The position numbers and the translations under genes were made by a program. The notes beneath the pieces were generated by a model. The model was not told the DNA's origin. It searched no databases and worked only from the letters and a program-made list of their open reading frames with translations. A DNA stretch of 64,000 bases from Bog-473 sp963783965 (GTDB lineage Bacteria; Actinomycetota; Acidimicrobiia; Acidimicrobiales; RAAP-2), in NCBI GenBank assembly GCA_963783965.1, contig CAWAPQ010000008.1, positions 1 to 64,000 of the forward strand, written 5' to 3'. Below are positions 43,236-52,626 of the stretch, piece after piece. Positions within the stretch are counted from its first letter, which is position 1. Each line of letters begins with the position of its first letter.

Positions 43236-44438
43236 ATGGGCAGCAAGGGCATCCGCGACCAGGTGGCCGTCATCGGCATGGGCTGCACCCGCTTCGGCGA
43301 GCTGTGGGACAAGGGCGTCGACGACCTCCTCACCGACGCCGCCACCGAGGCGGTGGCCTCGGTCCCGAACCTGGCACTGGCCGACATCGATGCGTTCTGG
43401 CTGGGCACCATGACCTCGGGCGTCTGTGGCACCACGTTGTCCCGCCCCCTCAAAATCGACTACAAGCCCGTCACCCGCGTCGAGAACTACTGCGCCACCG
43501 GTTCGGAGGCCTTCCGCAACGCCTGCTACGCCGTGGCCTCGGGCGCCTACGACACCGCCATGGCCATCGGCGTCGAGAAGCTCAAGGACACGGGCTACTC
43601 GGGGCTGACCGGCATCCGCGCCGTCGGCGACGGGACCGACCCCGGCCTCTCGTCGCCCGCCGCCTTCTCCTTCCTGGCCCCCTCCTACGCGCACAAGTAC
43701 GGCGTCGACAAGGACCAGCTGAAGGAGGTCATGAGCCGCATCGCCTTCAAGAACCACGCCAACGGGGCGCGTAACCCCCGGGCGCAGTTCCAGAAGGAGG
43801 TCTCCATGGAGACGATCACCAAGGCGCCGCTGGTCGCCGGCGACCTCGGCGTCTTCGACTGCAGCGGCGTGAGCGACGGCTCGGCGGCAGCCATCATCTG
43901 CCGCGTCGAGGACGCCCACAAGTACTGCGCCAACCCCCTCTACGTGAAGGCGCTGGCCTTCGTGGCCGGCCCGGCCGCCGGCCCCATCGATCCCGCCTAC
44001 GACTACACGACCTTCGAGGAGGTCGTGCGCTCGGCCGCCGACGCCTACGCGCAGGCCGGGATCACGGACCCGCGGGCGCAGCTGGCCATGGCCGAGGTGC
44101 ACGACTGCTTCACGCCGACCGAGCTCGTCCTCATGGAGGACCTGGGCTTCGCCGAGCGGGGCACGGCGTGGAAGGAGGTGCTGGCGGGCACGTTCGACCG
44201 CGACGGCGAGCTGCCCGTCAATCCCGACGGCGGCCTGAAGTCCTTCGGCCATCCGATCGGCGCCTCCGGACTGCGCATGCTGTTCGAATGTTGGCTCCAA
44301 CTTCGGGGGGAGGCCCCGTCGGATCGCCAGATCAGCACCGTGGGTGCCGGACGGACGCTCGGGCTGACCCACAACCTGGGCGGCGCGCCGGGCGAGGGCG
44401 TCAGCTTCGTCGGCATCGTGGGCACCGAGCTCGGATGA
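43236..44438 (+). CDS. Thiolase-family acetyl-CoA acetyltransferase (SCP-x type)
   Basis: A 400-residue thiolase of the SCP-x/archaeal kind. The nucleophile is in VENYCATGSEAF (C86), the catalytic His in GGLKSFGHPIGASGLRM, and LTHNLGG replaces the second-cysteine loop. The start follows the HMGCS-DUF35 fusion at once, so the two probably form a complex that channels acyl-CoA intermediates. The end overlaps the acyl-CoA dehydrogenase start (ATGA). Confidence 0.92.
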   Translation: MGSKGIRDQVAVIGMGCTRFGELWDKGVDDLLTDAATEAVASVPNLALADIDAFWLGTMTSGVCGTTLSRPLKIDYKPVTRVENYCATGSEAFRNACYAVASGAYDTAMAIGVEKLKDTGYSGLTGIRAVGDGTDPGLSSPAAFSFLAPSYAHKYGVDKDQLKEVMSRIAFKNHANGARNPRAQFQKEVSMETITKAPLVAGDLGVFDCSGVSDGSAAAIICRVEDAHKYCANPLYVKALAFVAGPAAGPIDPAYDYTTFEEVVRSAADAYAQAGITDPRAQLAMAEVHDCFTPTELVLMEDLGFAERGTAWKEVLAGTFDRDGELPVNPDGGLKSFGHPIGASGLRMLFECWLQLRGEAPSDRQISTVGAGRTLGLTHNLGGAPGEGVSFVGIVGTELG

Positions 44439-45673
44439 CGGCGCACTCGACGGACGCCGGCCCGGTCGACCTGCTGGCGGAGACGGAGGACCAGACCGCG
44501 CTGCGCCAGCTCGCCCGAGATGTGGCCGAGCGCGAGGTGGCGCCCCGGGCCCACCAGGCCGACGAGGAGGGAGCCGTACCGGCCGAGCTGCGCAAGGCCC
44601 TGGCGGCGGCGGACCTGCTGCGGATTACGGTGGGGGAGCAGTGGGGCGGGATGGGCCTCGGTGACGTCGAAGCCTCCATCGTCCTGGAGGAGATCGCGCG
44701 GGCCGACGTGTCGTCGGCCATCTGTTGTCAGCTCACCTTCAACGGGCCGCCCCGGGGTATCGAGCACCTGGGCCCCGAAGCCATGAAGGAGCGTTGGCTG
44801 CCGGCCGTCGCGGACGGGGACGCGTTGATCAGTATCGGGATCACCGAGCCCGACGCCGGGTCGGCCGTGCAGAACATGCGCGCCGCGCTGGTGGAGGACG
44901 GGCCCGGGCGCTGGCGCCTCAACGCGTACAAGAACTACTCGACCATGGGTGACGTGGCCCAGGGGGTGCTCGTCTGGTGCCGCTGGCCGGGCGGCGAGGG
45001 GGCCAAGGGCATCGGCGCGGTGATCGTGCCGACGGACCGTGAGGGCGTGTCGGTGACGGGGCGCCACAAGGGCATGGGGATCCACGCCGCCACCGAGGCC
45101 GAGCTCGCCTTCGACGGTGTCGAGATCACCGCCGACGACGTGCTGCTGGCGGGCGACCCGTCGAGCACCTCGGCCTTCAAGGTCCTGCTGTCGCACCTCA
45201 ATCACGAGCGCTGTGGCAATGCCTCCATGTGCGTCGGGGCGGCGCAGGGCGCGCTCGAGCATGCCGTTCGTTACATGAACGAGCGTGTCATCGGCGGGCG
45301 CCCGCTGGCCGACCTGCAGGGCCTGCAGTGGAAGCTGGCCGACATGGCGGTGCAGTTGGAGGGGGCCCGCATGTTGCTGGCCCGGGCCGTGCGGCTGGCC
45401 GGACCGCACGGGACGCCGCCGCCACTCGAGACGGCCATGGCCAAGACGGCCGCCAACCTGGCCGCCAAGTTCGTCTGCGACGAGGCCATGCAGATCCACG
45501 GGGGCTACGGCTACTCGCGCGAGTACCCCCTGGAACGGGCCTACCGCGACATCCGGGGCCTGTGCTTCGGTGCGGGGACGGTGGAGGCGCAGCGCAACTT
45601 CATCGGGCTGCGGGTCGCCGCCGGGGCGCGCTCCGGCTCGCCCGGCTGGATCGCTCCCCTGACCGCAACGTAA
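44435..45673 (+). CDS. Acyl-CoA dehydrogenase
   Basis: A 412-residue enzyme with all three ACAD domains (ITEPDAGSAVQNMRA, YSTMGDVAQG, QIHGGYGYSREYPLERAYRDIR). In the usual Y-E-G-T loop it has FGAGTVEAQR, so the standard catalytic Glu position is Ala; the base may come from another site, as in isovaleryl-CoA dehydrogenases. It is coupled by overlap to the thiolase gene and is followed by a ferredoxin that could accept or pass electrons. Confidence 0.9.
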   Translation: MTAHSTDAGPVDLLAETEDQTALRQLARDVAEREVAPRAHQADEEGAVPAELRKALAAADLLRITVGEQWGGMGLGDVEASIVLEEIARADVSSAICCQLTFNGPPRGIEHLGPEAMKERWLPAVADGDALISIGITEPDAGSAVQNMRAALVEDGPGRWRLNAYKNYSTMGDVAQGVLVWCRWPGGEGAKGIGAVIVPTDREGVSVTGRHKGMGIHAATEAELAFDGVEITADDVLLAGDPSSTSAFKVLLSHLNHERCGNASMCVGAAQGALEHAVRYMNERVIGGRPLADLQGLQWKLADMAVQLEGARMLLARAVRLAGPHGTPPPLETAMAKTAANLAAKFVCDEAMQIHGGYGYSREYPLERAYRDIRGLCFGAGTVEAQRNFIGLRVAAGARSGSPGWIAPLTAT

Positions 45674-45679
45674 GAGGTC

Positions 45680-45943
45680 ATGGCAACCCGACCCGTGATC
45701 GACCACGGCCGCTGCGAGGCCAAGCGGGACTGTGTCCGGGTCTGCCCCTACGACGTGTTCGAGGTGCGGCGGATGGACGGTGACGATTTCACCGCTCTCG
45801 GGTTGCTGGGCAAGCTCCGCACGACGGCCCACCGCCGGATGACGGCCTACGCGGTGCGGGCCGATCAGTGCCACGAGTGCGGCCTCTGTGTCACCGCCTG
45901 CCCCGAGGACGCCATCACCCTGGTGCCGCTGGACGGCGCCTGA
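45680..45943 (+). CDS. Two-cluster ferredoxin
   Basis: An 87-residue ferredoxin with a first cysteine set CEAKRDCVRVCPYDVF and a second CHECGLCVTACPEDAI. The first set has three cysteines in a C-x5-C-x3-CP pattern and the second the classical C-x2-C-x2-C-x3-CP. An insert of about 35 residues separates them. It lies six bases after the dehydrogenase and probably serves redox chemistry of this operon. Confidence 0.9.
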   Translation: MATRPVIDHGRCEAKRDCVRVCPYDVFEVRRMDGDDFTALGLLGKLRTTAHRRMTAYAVRADQCHECGLCVTACPEDAITLVPLDGA

Positions 45944-45967
45944 ATTTCTTTCGGACTTCGTCCTCCG

Positions 45968-47326
45968 GTGGGCAGACCATTCCTTTTCCGATGGCCGGGA
46001 ACCAGACAGTCGCCAACAACCTCACCGACTCCGGCAACCTCACCGACTCCGGCAGCGTCCGACCTGATCGCTGCGGTGGCGGCCGAGTCCAAGGAGGAGC
46101 TCGCCGCCGGTCTCGAGGAGGACTTCGCCCAGATGGCCGCGGCCCAGGGGAGGGTCCTCGTCCGCCTGGGCGAGGTGGCCCGGCGCCAATCGTTCCGCGA
46201 CGAGGGCGCCACCTCTCTCGAGACCTGGGCCGTCGAACGCTTCGGGGTGAGCGTCCCCACGGCCCGGGCCTATGTCCATGTGGCCGAGAAGGCCGACCAG
46301 GTGCCCCACCTGGTCGGGGCGCTCTGCGATGGGGAGGTGTCCTTGGACAAGGTCCGTGCCGTGCTCGATGTGGCCACGCCTTCGACAGAAGGTGCATTGT
46401 GTGAGGAGGCCAAGGCGTGCGGTGTCCGTGAGCTGAGCGACATCGCCCAGATGAGCGCTGCGCGCCAGGGGGCCCAGCGCACCGGGCCACCGGTGCGTTC
46501 TGAGCACGACCGGCGCTACCTGCGCTTCAACGACACCTTCAAGACCATGACGGTGCAGCTGCCCGCCGAGTCCTATGCGCAGACCAAGGCCTGCCTCGAA
46601 GCCCGGGCCCGCGAGATCCCCTCCGACGACGAGGTCCCCTCCGAGGACAAGGTCTCTTCAAGGGGCAAGGCCTCCTCGGGCCCGGTCGCTCCAGCGGGCA
46701 AGGTCTCCTCGGCGGGCCGGCGGCGCTGGGACCAGCGCCTCCACGACGCCTTCATCGACCTCATCGCCACGGGGGGTGCAAAGAGCGCGCAGAGCTCAGG
46801 CACCCCGTTCTTCGTGGTGGCCCATGTCGCGCTCAGTGCCCTGGTCCAAGACTCAGACGAGGCCACCGACTCAGGCGAGCTGACAGAACTGGCCGGCGAG
46901 CTCGAGCACGACGGGTTGATCGACACCGAGACCGCCCGGCGCATCGCCTGTGACGCCACCATGGTGGTGGCCCTCGACGACGAGGTCGGCCACACCATGT
47001 ACGAGGGCCGGGCTCGCCGCTTCCCGACCGGGGCCCAACGCCGAGAGGTCATGCGACGCGACCGACGATGTCGCTTCCCGGGCTGCAACGCGGTGACCTT
47101 CACCAATATCCATCACATCGTCCCGTGGAAACCGGGGGGACGGACCGACCTCGACAACATCTGCCTCACGTGTCGACATCATCACGGGGTGGTGCACCGA
47201 AAGGGCTGGACGATGAGCGGCAACGCCAATGAGGAGCTGACCTTTCGCGCCCCGAACGGCCGGGTCATGACGTCGCGCCCCTCGCCGCTGTGGACCAGGG
47301 TGAGGGCGGGCCGGCGATCGGGCTGA
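45968..47326 (+). CDS. DUF222 / HNH endonuclease-domain protein (13E12-type)
   Basis: A 452-residue protein. A DUF222 helical region (about 60-230) is followed by a low-complexity linker with repeated Ser-Ser-x-Gly-Lys units (EVPSEDKVSSRGKASSGPV), a second helical part, and a C-terminal HNH nuclease motif (CRFPGCN, HHIVPWKPGGRTDLDN, CLTCRHHHGVVHR). These proteins are abundant and multi-copy in actinobacteria, of uncertain role, possibly selfish or DNA-repair related. The GTG at 45968 is the likely start; the first 30 residues are Pro/Thr-rich. Confidence 0.87.
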   Translation: MGRPFLFRWPGTRQSPTTSPTPATSPTPAASDLIAAVAAESKEELAAGLEEDFAQMAAAQGRVLVRLGEVARRQSFRDEGATSLETWAVERFGVSVPTARAYVHVAEKADQVPHLVGALCDGEVSLDKVRAVLDVATPSTEGALCEEAKACGVRELSDIAQMSAARQGAQRTGPPVRSEHDRRYLRFNDTFKTMTVQLPAESYAQTKACLEARAREIPSDDEVPSEDKVSSRGKASSGPVAPAGKVSSAGRRRWDQRLHDAFIDLIATGGAKSAQSSGTPFFVVAHVALSALVQDSDEATDSGELTELAGELEHDGLIDTETARRIACDATMVVALDDEVGHTMYEGRARRFPTGAQRREVMRRDRRCRFPGCNAVTFTNIHHIVPWKPGGRTDLDNICLTCRHHHGVVHRKGWTMSGNANEELTFRAPNGRVMTSRPSPLWTRVRAGRRSG

Positions 47327-47376
47327 GACGTTCGTCTGGCTCGACACCACCTCGGCGAGGTGGCGGGTCAGGTCAG

Positions 47377-47604
47377 TTACTTGCCCCGGAGCATCTGCGA
47401 TTGGGCGATGTCTCGCAGCCGAGACTGGGCGACGAGCCATTCGCTCGATCGCACGGCGCGACCGTCCTGCACGACATGGCGGACTCCGGTGGGTCCATCC
47501 GTTCGCGCCCCACACCTTCGGCAGACGGCGATCCGGCCGTTCGTTTCGGGTGCGTGGTCCTCGTCGAGCCTCGCCGCAACGTCCAAACACTCAGATGAGC
47601 TCAT
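47377..47604 (-). CDS. Small hypothetical protein with a CxxC pair
   Basis: A 75-residue protein starting MSSSECLDVAARLDEDH, with CRRCG in the middle and a basic C-terminal helix. GGAG lies four bases before the ATG. No family was recognised. It is the only frame in this 397-base gap that looks like a protein. The rest of 47327-47723 holds no recognisable feature. Confidence 0.5.
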   Translation of the reverse strand: MSSSECLDVAARLDEDHAPETNGRIAVCRRCGARTDGPTGVRHVVQDGRAVRSSEWLVAQSRLRDIAQSQMLRGK

Positions 47605-47723
47605 GATGCTCCTTTGGGCGCACCCGCTAGGTGCTGAACCGAAAGAGCTTCGAGGTCCTGACGGGCGCGCCCACCCACACTACGCCCAGGAAGACGCATC
47701 GACGAGCTTGGCTGATCACACCC

Positions 47724-49043
47724 TCAACATGACCCGGTCCCACTCGAGGGATCGCTGTGCGTGGAAGCGCCCCGGGTGACTCCGAACTTCTGGTCTAGGA
47801 GCGTGGTGTCCGTGCGCAGCACCCGGAGAGCGGCTCGCCCCTCGCCGCCGTATGTGTAGCCCTGGGTGTAGGCGCTGCCAGAGGGGCTGTCATCGGTGTG
47901 GGTCGGGGTCCCGCCGATCGGCTCGATGCCCGTGTCCTCGTTCCAATCGTTCCACGACGTCACCAAGACGACCGGGAGCGCAGGATCGACCTCCGGGAGG
48001 GCGACGCAGCGGAAGAGGTGGTCGAGCGTCGACGCCGGGCCTTCGCCCGGCAGCCACTGGCGCGGCTGGGCAGGATGGTTCGTCGGCAGCCGGAAGCCGC
48101 GGTCGTTGAAGCTCGACGAGATATCGGGGATGACCGGCACACGACCGTCGGTCGCAGCGCTGTATTCGCTGAGGAGATGTCGCTCGTCGGCGACGATGTC
48201 GGTGTTGCCGGGGTACCCGGTGAAGTCCTGGGTCGGGCCCAGGAAGAAGTTCGGGTCTCCGTAATAGAGGATGTAGGAGGTGACCGCGTCGAACTGTTCA
48301 ATGCGCGCCACCTGTGGCGTCGTGGTGAGTATGGGTCCTGCCGGGTCGGGGGTCTCCGGCGTGACGCGCCAGTAGACCTCGTCCCCGATGAAGAAGGGGT
48401 TGAAGCCTTTCGCCTTGAGCACGGTTCGTGCGCCCTTGATCATGCCCGCGACGTCGCCGGTGAGGGTGCGCGTCAGGTACAGGAAGACCACGGGTCGTCC
48501 GTGGATGCGGAGGTACGACGGGTTGTGGAAGTAGTCCTTGGCGAACGTGAGCATGTCGGCGTCGAAGTGCAGCTCCATCTGAAACGTGACGGGAGTCGAC
48601 TCACGCCCGGGGTCGAAGCCCAGGTTCCATGTCTCGTAGAACATGGCAAACCGGATTTTGGCGATGTTGGGTGCGGCCAGGAAGTCCTTCATTGACCTGT
48701 CGGCGGCCTGGTAATCCGCGCCCGAGTAACCGGGGTCGTAGGGCCACCAGTCCACGGCGAAGAAGTTGATGCCGGCCTGGCGGGCGTTGGTGATGTCCCG
48801 GGCCGCCGTCTGCGGACTCTGGGAGTTCACCTGGGAGGAGGTGGGCAGCTGCGGCGGGTCGAGGTGGGCCCGAAGCGTTCCGCCGGCGAAGTTCTGCGGA
48901 TTCCACAGGTAGTAGTAGGCACCGACCAAGGGGTGCATGGTCGGCGACGCGGGTGCGGCTTGGGCGCTCATTGCAACGAAGAGTGCGCACGCGAGCACGA
49001 CGCTCAGGAAGAACTGCAGCCGCCGCCCCTCACGAATCCGCAC
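47724..49043 (-). CDS. Secreted GH99/WbsX-like glycoside hydrolase
   Basis: A 439-residue exported protein. The signal peptide (FFLSVVLACALFVAMSAQAA) is followed by a TIM-barrel with VGAYYYLWNPQNFAGG, DWWPYDPGYSG, GRPVVFLYLTR and the C-terminal SWNDWNEDTGIEP, the usual carboxylate end of GH99 and WbsX-like families (endo-alpha-mannosidase relatives). It would act outside the cell on a mannose-containing or similar glycan. The exact specificity cannot be read. Confidence 0.82.
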   Translation of the reverse strand: MRIREGRRLQFFLSVVLACALFVAMSAQAAPASPTMHPLVGAYYYLWNPQNFAGGTLRAHLDPPQLPTSSQVNSQSPQTAARDITNARQAGINFFAVDWWPYDPGYSGADYQAADRSMKDFLAAPNIAKIRFAMFYETWNLGFDPGRESTPVTFQMELHFDADMLTFAKDYFHNPSYLRIHGRPVVFLYLTRTLTGDVAGMIKGARTVLKAKGFNPFFIGDEVYWRVTPETPDPAGPILTTTPQVARIEQFDAVTSYILYYGDPNFFLGPTQDFTGYPGNTDIVADERHLLSEYSAATDGRVPVIPDISSSFNDRGFRLPTNHPAQPRQWLPGEGPASTLDHLFRCVALPEVDPALPVVLVTSWNDWNEDTGIEPIGGTPTHTDDSPSGSAYTQGYTYGGEGRAALRVLRTDTTLLDQKFGVTRGASTHSDPSSGTGSC

Positions 49044-49153
49044 GGCGGGATCCTAAGAGATCGCTGGACGGGCGAATGGACCAGGCAGGCCGTTGCGTCC
49101 CCGACCCAACGCCGGAGGTCTCCCGCCCCTTGGGCTGGGGTGAAGAATGCGGT

Positions 49154-50134
49154 ATGGCCACAGCCGACGATCCGCGGGAGGACCGCTCCGGACCGGCCGG
49201 GGCAACCGAGCTGAGCGGGATCCCTGTGGCGCCGACTACGCGTGAGTCGGTCCGGGATCGCGTCACCCATCTTCGAGAACGGGCGGAGCGTACGCGAGCC
49301 GGCATCGAGGCCCGGCGGGCCGACTCGGCGTCGATCGACACCGCGTTCGAGGCGGTGGAGCGCGACGCCCAGAGTGGGGGAGGGGTGCTGGCCGCCGCCG
49401 TGGCCTTCCGCCTCTTCATGGTCCTGGTCCCCTACGCCTTCGTCATGGTGACCGGCTTCGGGCTCGCGTCCACCGCGGCCGGTCAGGATCCGCGCGACGC
49501 CGCCCGTTCGGCGGGCATCGGCGGGTTGCTTGCCAGCGCGGTCGCCAGCACCAGCACCATGTCGTTGGCGAACCGACTGCTTGCCCTCGTGATAGGCGGC
49601 TTCGCGCTCGCCCTGACGGCCCGCTCGTTCGTCCGCGTGCTCTGGATCGTGCATCGGCTCATCTGGCGCGTCCAACCGCAGAGCAAGCCCAGCCCGTGGG
49701 GTCCCCTCATCCTTGTCGGGTTCATCACCGTTCTGTTCGGCCTGGGCGACCTCACCACGTGGATTGGGTCGCAGTCACTGGGCCTGCGGCTCGTGGCCTT
49801 CATCATGACGATGGTCATCTCGGCCGGCGCCTGGTTCCTGGCTTCGTGGCTCCTCCCAAGAGACCAGTGTGCTTTGTGGGCGCTCTTGCCAGGCGCACTG
49901 ATCGTCGGCGTGGGGGTCGGCGTATTGCAGATCCTCACCTACACCTACGTGGCGCACGTGGTAACGCGGAAGTCCGCCCTCTACGGGGCCATCGGCATCT
50001 CCCTGGCGCTGCTGCTGTGGACCTACTTCGCCGGCCGCCTGCTGACGGCGGCCATCGCGGCGAATGCGTCATTGTGGAAGCACCGGACGGGAAAGGAGCA
50101 AGCTCCGCCCGGCGATCCGCTATCGCTGCCGTGA
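49154..50134 (+). CDS. YihY/BrkB-family membrane protein
   Basis: A 326-residue inner-membrane protein. A soluble acidic/basic N terminus of about 85 residues precedes six hydrophobic segments (GGGVLAAAVAFRLFMVLVPYAF, LLALVIGGFALALTARSF, LILVGFITVLFGLGDL and others) and a C-terminal KSALYGAIGISLALLLWTYFAGRLL motif typical of BrkB. It has been called ribonuclease BN, but is now viewed as a transporter-like protein of unknown role. It converges on the hydrolase gene with a 15-base overlap. Confidence 0.85.
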   Translation: MATADDPREDRSGPAGATELSGIPVAPTTRESVRDRVTHLRERAERTRAGIEARRADSASIDTAFEAVERDAQSGGGVLAAAVAFRLFMVLVPYAFVMVTGFGLASTAAGQDPRDAARSAGIGGLLASAVASTSTMSLANRLLALVIGGFALALTARSFVRVLWIVHRLIWRVQPQSKPSPWGPLILVGFITVLFGLGDLTTWIGSQSLGLRLVAFIMTMVISAGAWFLASWLLPRDQCALWALLPGALIVGVGVGVLQILTYTYVAHVVTRKSALYGAIGISLALLLWTYFAGRLLTAAIAANASLWKHRTGKEQAPPGDPLSLP

Positions 50135-50965
50135 TCGGGCGTCGACCGCCGAGTGGGCAAACTCCGACCAGACGGTGACCCACTCTTTCCAGACCGGGGG
50201 CGGGTAGTCGTGGCCCATGCCGTCGATCTCGACGTAGCGGGCGCCGGGGATGACCTCCGCCGTACGTCGGCCGCCGCTCGGGTTGATGAGGGTGTCCTGA
50301 CTGCCGTGGATCACCAAAGTGGGGAGGTCCAACGCGGCCAGCTCGGCGGAACGGGAGCCGTCCCGCATGACCGCGTGCATCTGTCGCCCGACCCCCTCGG
50401 GGCAGAAGCAACGGTCATAGGCTGCGGCGGCCCGGGCCCGGATGGCGTCGTCGTCGAGCCAATCAGGCTTCGACCCGTACACGTGATGGGCGGCCACCTG
50501 CCGGTCGATGTACGCGGCACGTGACGGCGCCGGCGGCGCGAGCAGAAAGGCCAACGCCTCCTCCGAGCTCTCGCCGTAGCCGGGTTCGCCGGTCCGCGAC
50601 ATGACCGACGTCAGGGAGTGCACGCGGTCCCGATGCTGCAGGGCGAGGCGTTGCACGATCATTCCGCCCATGGAGCATCCCATGACGTGTGCCTTGTCCA
50701 CCGCCACGGCGTCCAGCACGGCGACCGCGTCGTTCGCCATGTCCACCAGCGCATAGTCCGTACCGTCGAGCTTCGTCGACAGCCCGACATCGCGGTTGTC
50801 GAACCGTACGACATGGAAGCCCTCATCGCAGAAGAGCTGGCACCACGACACGTCGTAGTTCAAGCACTGTGATCCGAGGCCGTTGACCAACAGGAGGGTT
50901 GGCGACGCCGGATCGCCGAACTCCTCGTAGTAGATCTCGACCGCCCCGTTGCGCGCCGTACTCAT
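50120..50965 (-). CDS. Alpha/beta-fold hydrolase
   Basis: A 281-residue hydrolase with the oxyanion segment LLLVNGLGSQ, nucleophile elbow GCSMGGM, acid LVIHGSQDTLI and histidine DGMGHDYPPPVW. All triad residues are present. GGGAGG precedes the ATG at 50965. Relatives act on esters, lactones or epoxides. The aldehyde dehydrogenase gene lies 104 bases upstream in the same direction, so they may share a promoter. Confidence 0.88.
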   Translation of the reverse strand: MSTARNGAVEIYYEEFGDPASPTLLLVNGLGSQCLNYDVSWCQLFCDEGFHVVRFDNRDVGLSTKLDGTDYALVDMANDAVAVLDAVAVDKAHVMGCSMGGMIVQRLALQHRDRVHSLTSVMSRTGEPGYGESSEEALAFLLAPPAPSRAAYIDRQVAAHHVYGSKPDWLDDDAIRARAAAAYDRCFCPEGVGRQMHAVMRDGSRSAELAALDLPTLVIHGSQDTLINPSGGRRTAEVIPGARYVEIDGMGHDYPPPVWKEWVTVWSEFAHSAVDARSRQR

Positions 50966-51068
50966 GTGCCCTCCCGCTCCCCCTTGTGATGAACCCACGT
51001 GCGCGCAACGACGCCGAGGCTCAGTCAATGATGCTTTCGCCCGCCAGGCGGACCTGCGAAATCGTCCC

Positions 51069-52487
51069 TCAGCGCTGCATCGACTTGGTTTCGACGAACT
51101 CCTCGAGACCGTACTTGCCGCGCTCACGCCCGAACCCCGACTGCTTGTAGCCGCCGAAGGGAGCGCTGGGATTGAAGTTCCCACCGTTGATGTCGACCTG
51201 GCCGGTGCGCAACTGCCGCGCCACACGTTCGGCCCGGCCCGCGTCAGCGCTCCAGACGGCGCCGGCCAGCCCGTACGGCGTGCCGTTGGCGATCTCGATC
51301 GCCTCTTCCTCGGTGTCGTAGGGCATGAGAACCAGGACCGGCCCGAAGATCTCCTCCTTGGCGATGGTCATGTCGGGAGTGACGTCGGAGAAGACGGTGG
51401 GCTGCACGAAGAAGCCCTTGTCGAGACCCTCGGGGGCCTCAGCGCCTCCGACGATCAGCTTGGCGCCCTCCTCGATCCCCTTCTTGATGTAGCCACGCAC
51501 GCGGTCGCGCTGGACACCCGAGACGAGCGGCCCGATGAGCTTGCCTGCCTCGAAGGGGTCGCCGGGGGCGAAGCCCGCCGTGCCGGCCACGGCCATCTCC
51601 TCCACCTCGGCCAACCGGTCCCTGGGGACGAGCATGCGGGTGAGGGCGGAGCAGGTCTGGCCGGAGTTCATGTAGCAACCGAAGAGCCCGGCGGGAACGG
51701 CGGTGGCGAAGTCGGCGTCGTCGAGCAGGACGTTGGCCGACTTGCCACCGAGCTCGAGCGAGACCCGCTTGATGCCCTCGGCCGCCAGCTCCATGACCCG
51801 CCGACCGGCCCGGGTGGAGCCGGTGAAGGACACCATGTCGACCTTGGGGTGGGCGGCGATCGCCTCACCGACGACCGGCCCGACTCCGCTGACGAGGTTG
51901 AAGACGCCGGGCGGGAGCCCCACCTCGTCGATGACGTCGGCCAGGAGGAACGCGTTGATCGGCGCCACCTCGCTCGGCTTCAGCACGACGGTGCAGCCGG
52001 CCGCCAGGGCGGGGGCGACCTTGAGGACGACCTGGTACAGCGGGTAGTTCCACGGCGTGATGGCGCCCACGACGCCGACGGGCTCATGGACGACCAGGGA
52101 GTTGCCCAGCTCCTCCTCCCATTCGAAGCCTTCGGCGGCGGCAGCGGCGTCGGCGAAGGCACCGGCGGGCAGCCCCACCTGGATGGACCCCGACAGCGTC
52201 ATCGGCATGCCAACTTCGTGCGAGATGACCTGGGCGATCTCATCGGTGCGGGCGCCGAGCGCCTCGCCGATGCGGGTCAGCAGCTTGCCCCGCTCCTCGC
52301 GGGACGTGGCGGCCCAGCCGGGGAAAGCAGCAGCGGCGGCCTGGACGGCCTTGTCGACATCCTCGGCCGTGCCTTCCGGAATGGTGGCGAAGACCTCTTC
52401 GGTGGCCGAGTCGATGACCTCCAGGGCGCCCTTGCCGGTCGAGGGGACCCAGGCCCCGTTGATGTAGATCTTGTCGCGCACGAGCAT
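51069..52487 (-). CDS. Aldehyde dehydrogenase
   Basis: A 472-residue NAD(P)-dependent enzyme with ITPWNYPLYQ, FTGSTRAGRRV, general base in SLELGGKSAN and the catalytic Cys in NSGQTCSALTR. The EEIFGPV motif is complete. AGGGAGGGCACCC precedes the ATG at 52487. It oxidises an aldehyde to the acid; the substrate is unknown. Confidence 0.93.
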   Translation of the reverse strand: MLVRDKIYINGAWVPSTGKGALEVIDSATEEVFATIPEGTAEDVDKAVQAAAAAFPGWAATSREERGKLLTRIGEALGARTDEIAQVISHEVGMPMTLSGSIQVGLPAGAFADAAAAAEGFEWEEELGNSLVVHEPVGVVGAITPWNYPLYQVVLKVAPALAAGCTVVLKPSEVAPINAFLLADVIDEVGLPPGVFNLVSGVGPVVGEAIAAHPKVDMVSFTGSTRAGRRVMELAAEGIKRVSLELGGKSANVLLDDADFATAVPAGLFGCYMNSGQTCSALTRMLVPRDRLAEVEEMAVAGTAGFAPGDPFEAGKLIGPLVSGVQRDRVRGYIKKGIEEGAKLIVGGAEAPEGLDKGFFVQPTVFSDVTPDMTIAKEEIFGPVLVLMPYDTEEEAIEIANGTPYGLAGAVWSADAGRAERVARQLRTGQVDINGGNFNPSAPFGGYKQSGFGRERGKYGLEEFVETKSMQR

Positions 52488-52520
52488 GGGTGCCCTCCCT
52501 GAATGATGTGATGTCTGTCT

Positions 52521-52542
52521 TCCCACCCTACCCAGGGTGGGA
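52521..52542 (-). terminator. Hairpin between the SDR and aldehyde dehydrogenase genes
   Basis: TCCCACCCT and AGGGTGGGA form a perfect nine-base stem with a four-base loop. It lies between two minus-strand genes, 85 bases after the SDR stop and 34 bases before the aldehyde dehydrogenase start. It has no T-run and may be a terminator or an operator. Confidence 0.45.
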
Positions 52543-52626
52543 GGCGGTCGCCCCGAGGGCCGATTACCCGGTACGGGCCAGAGTCGGGTCCGGCCCGGCG
52601 GGCCGGCGGGCGGGCGGATCCCAGCC

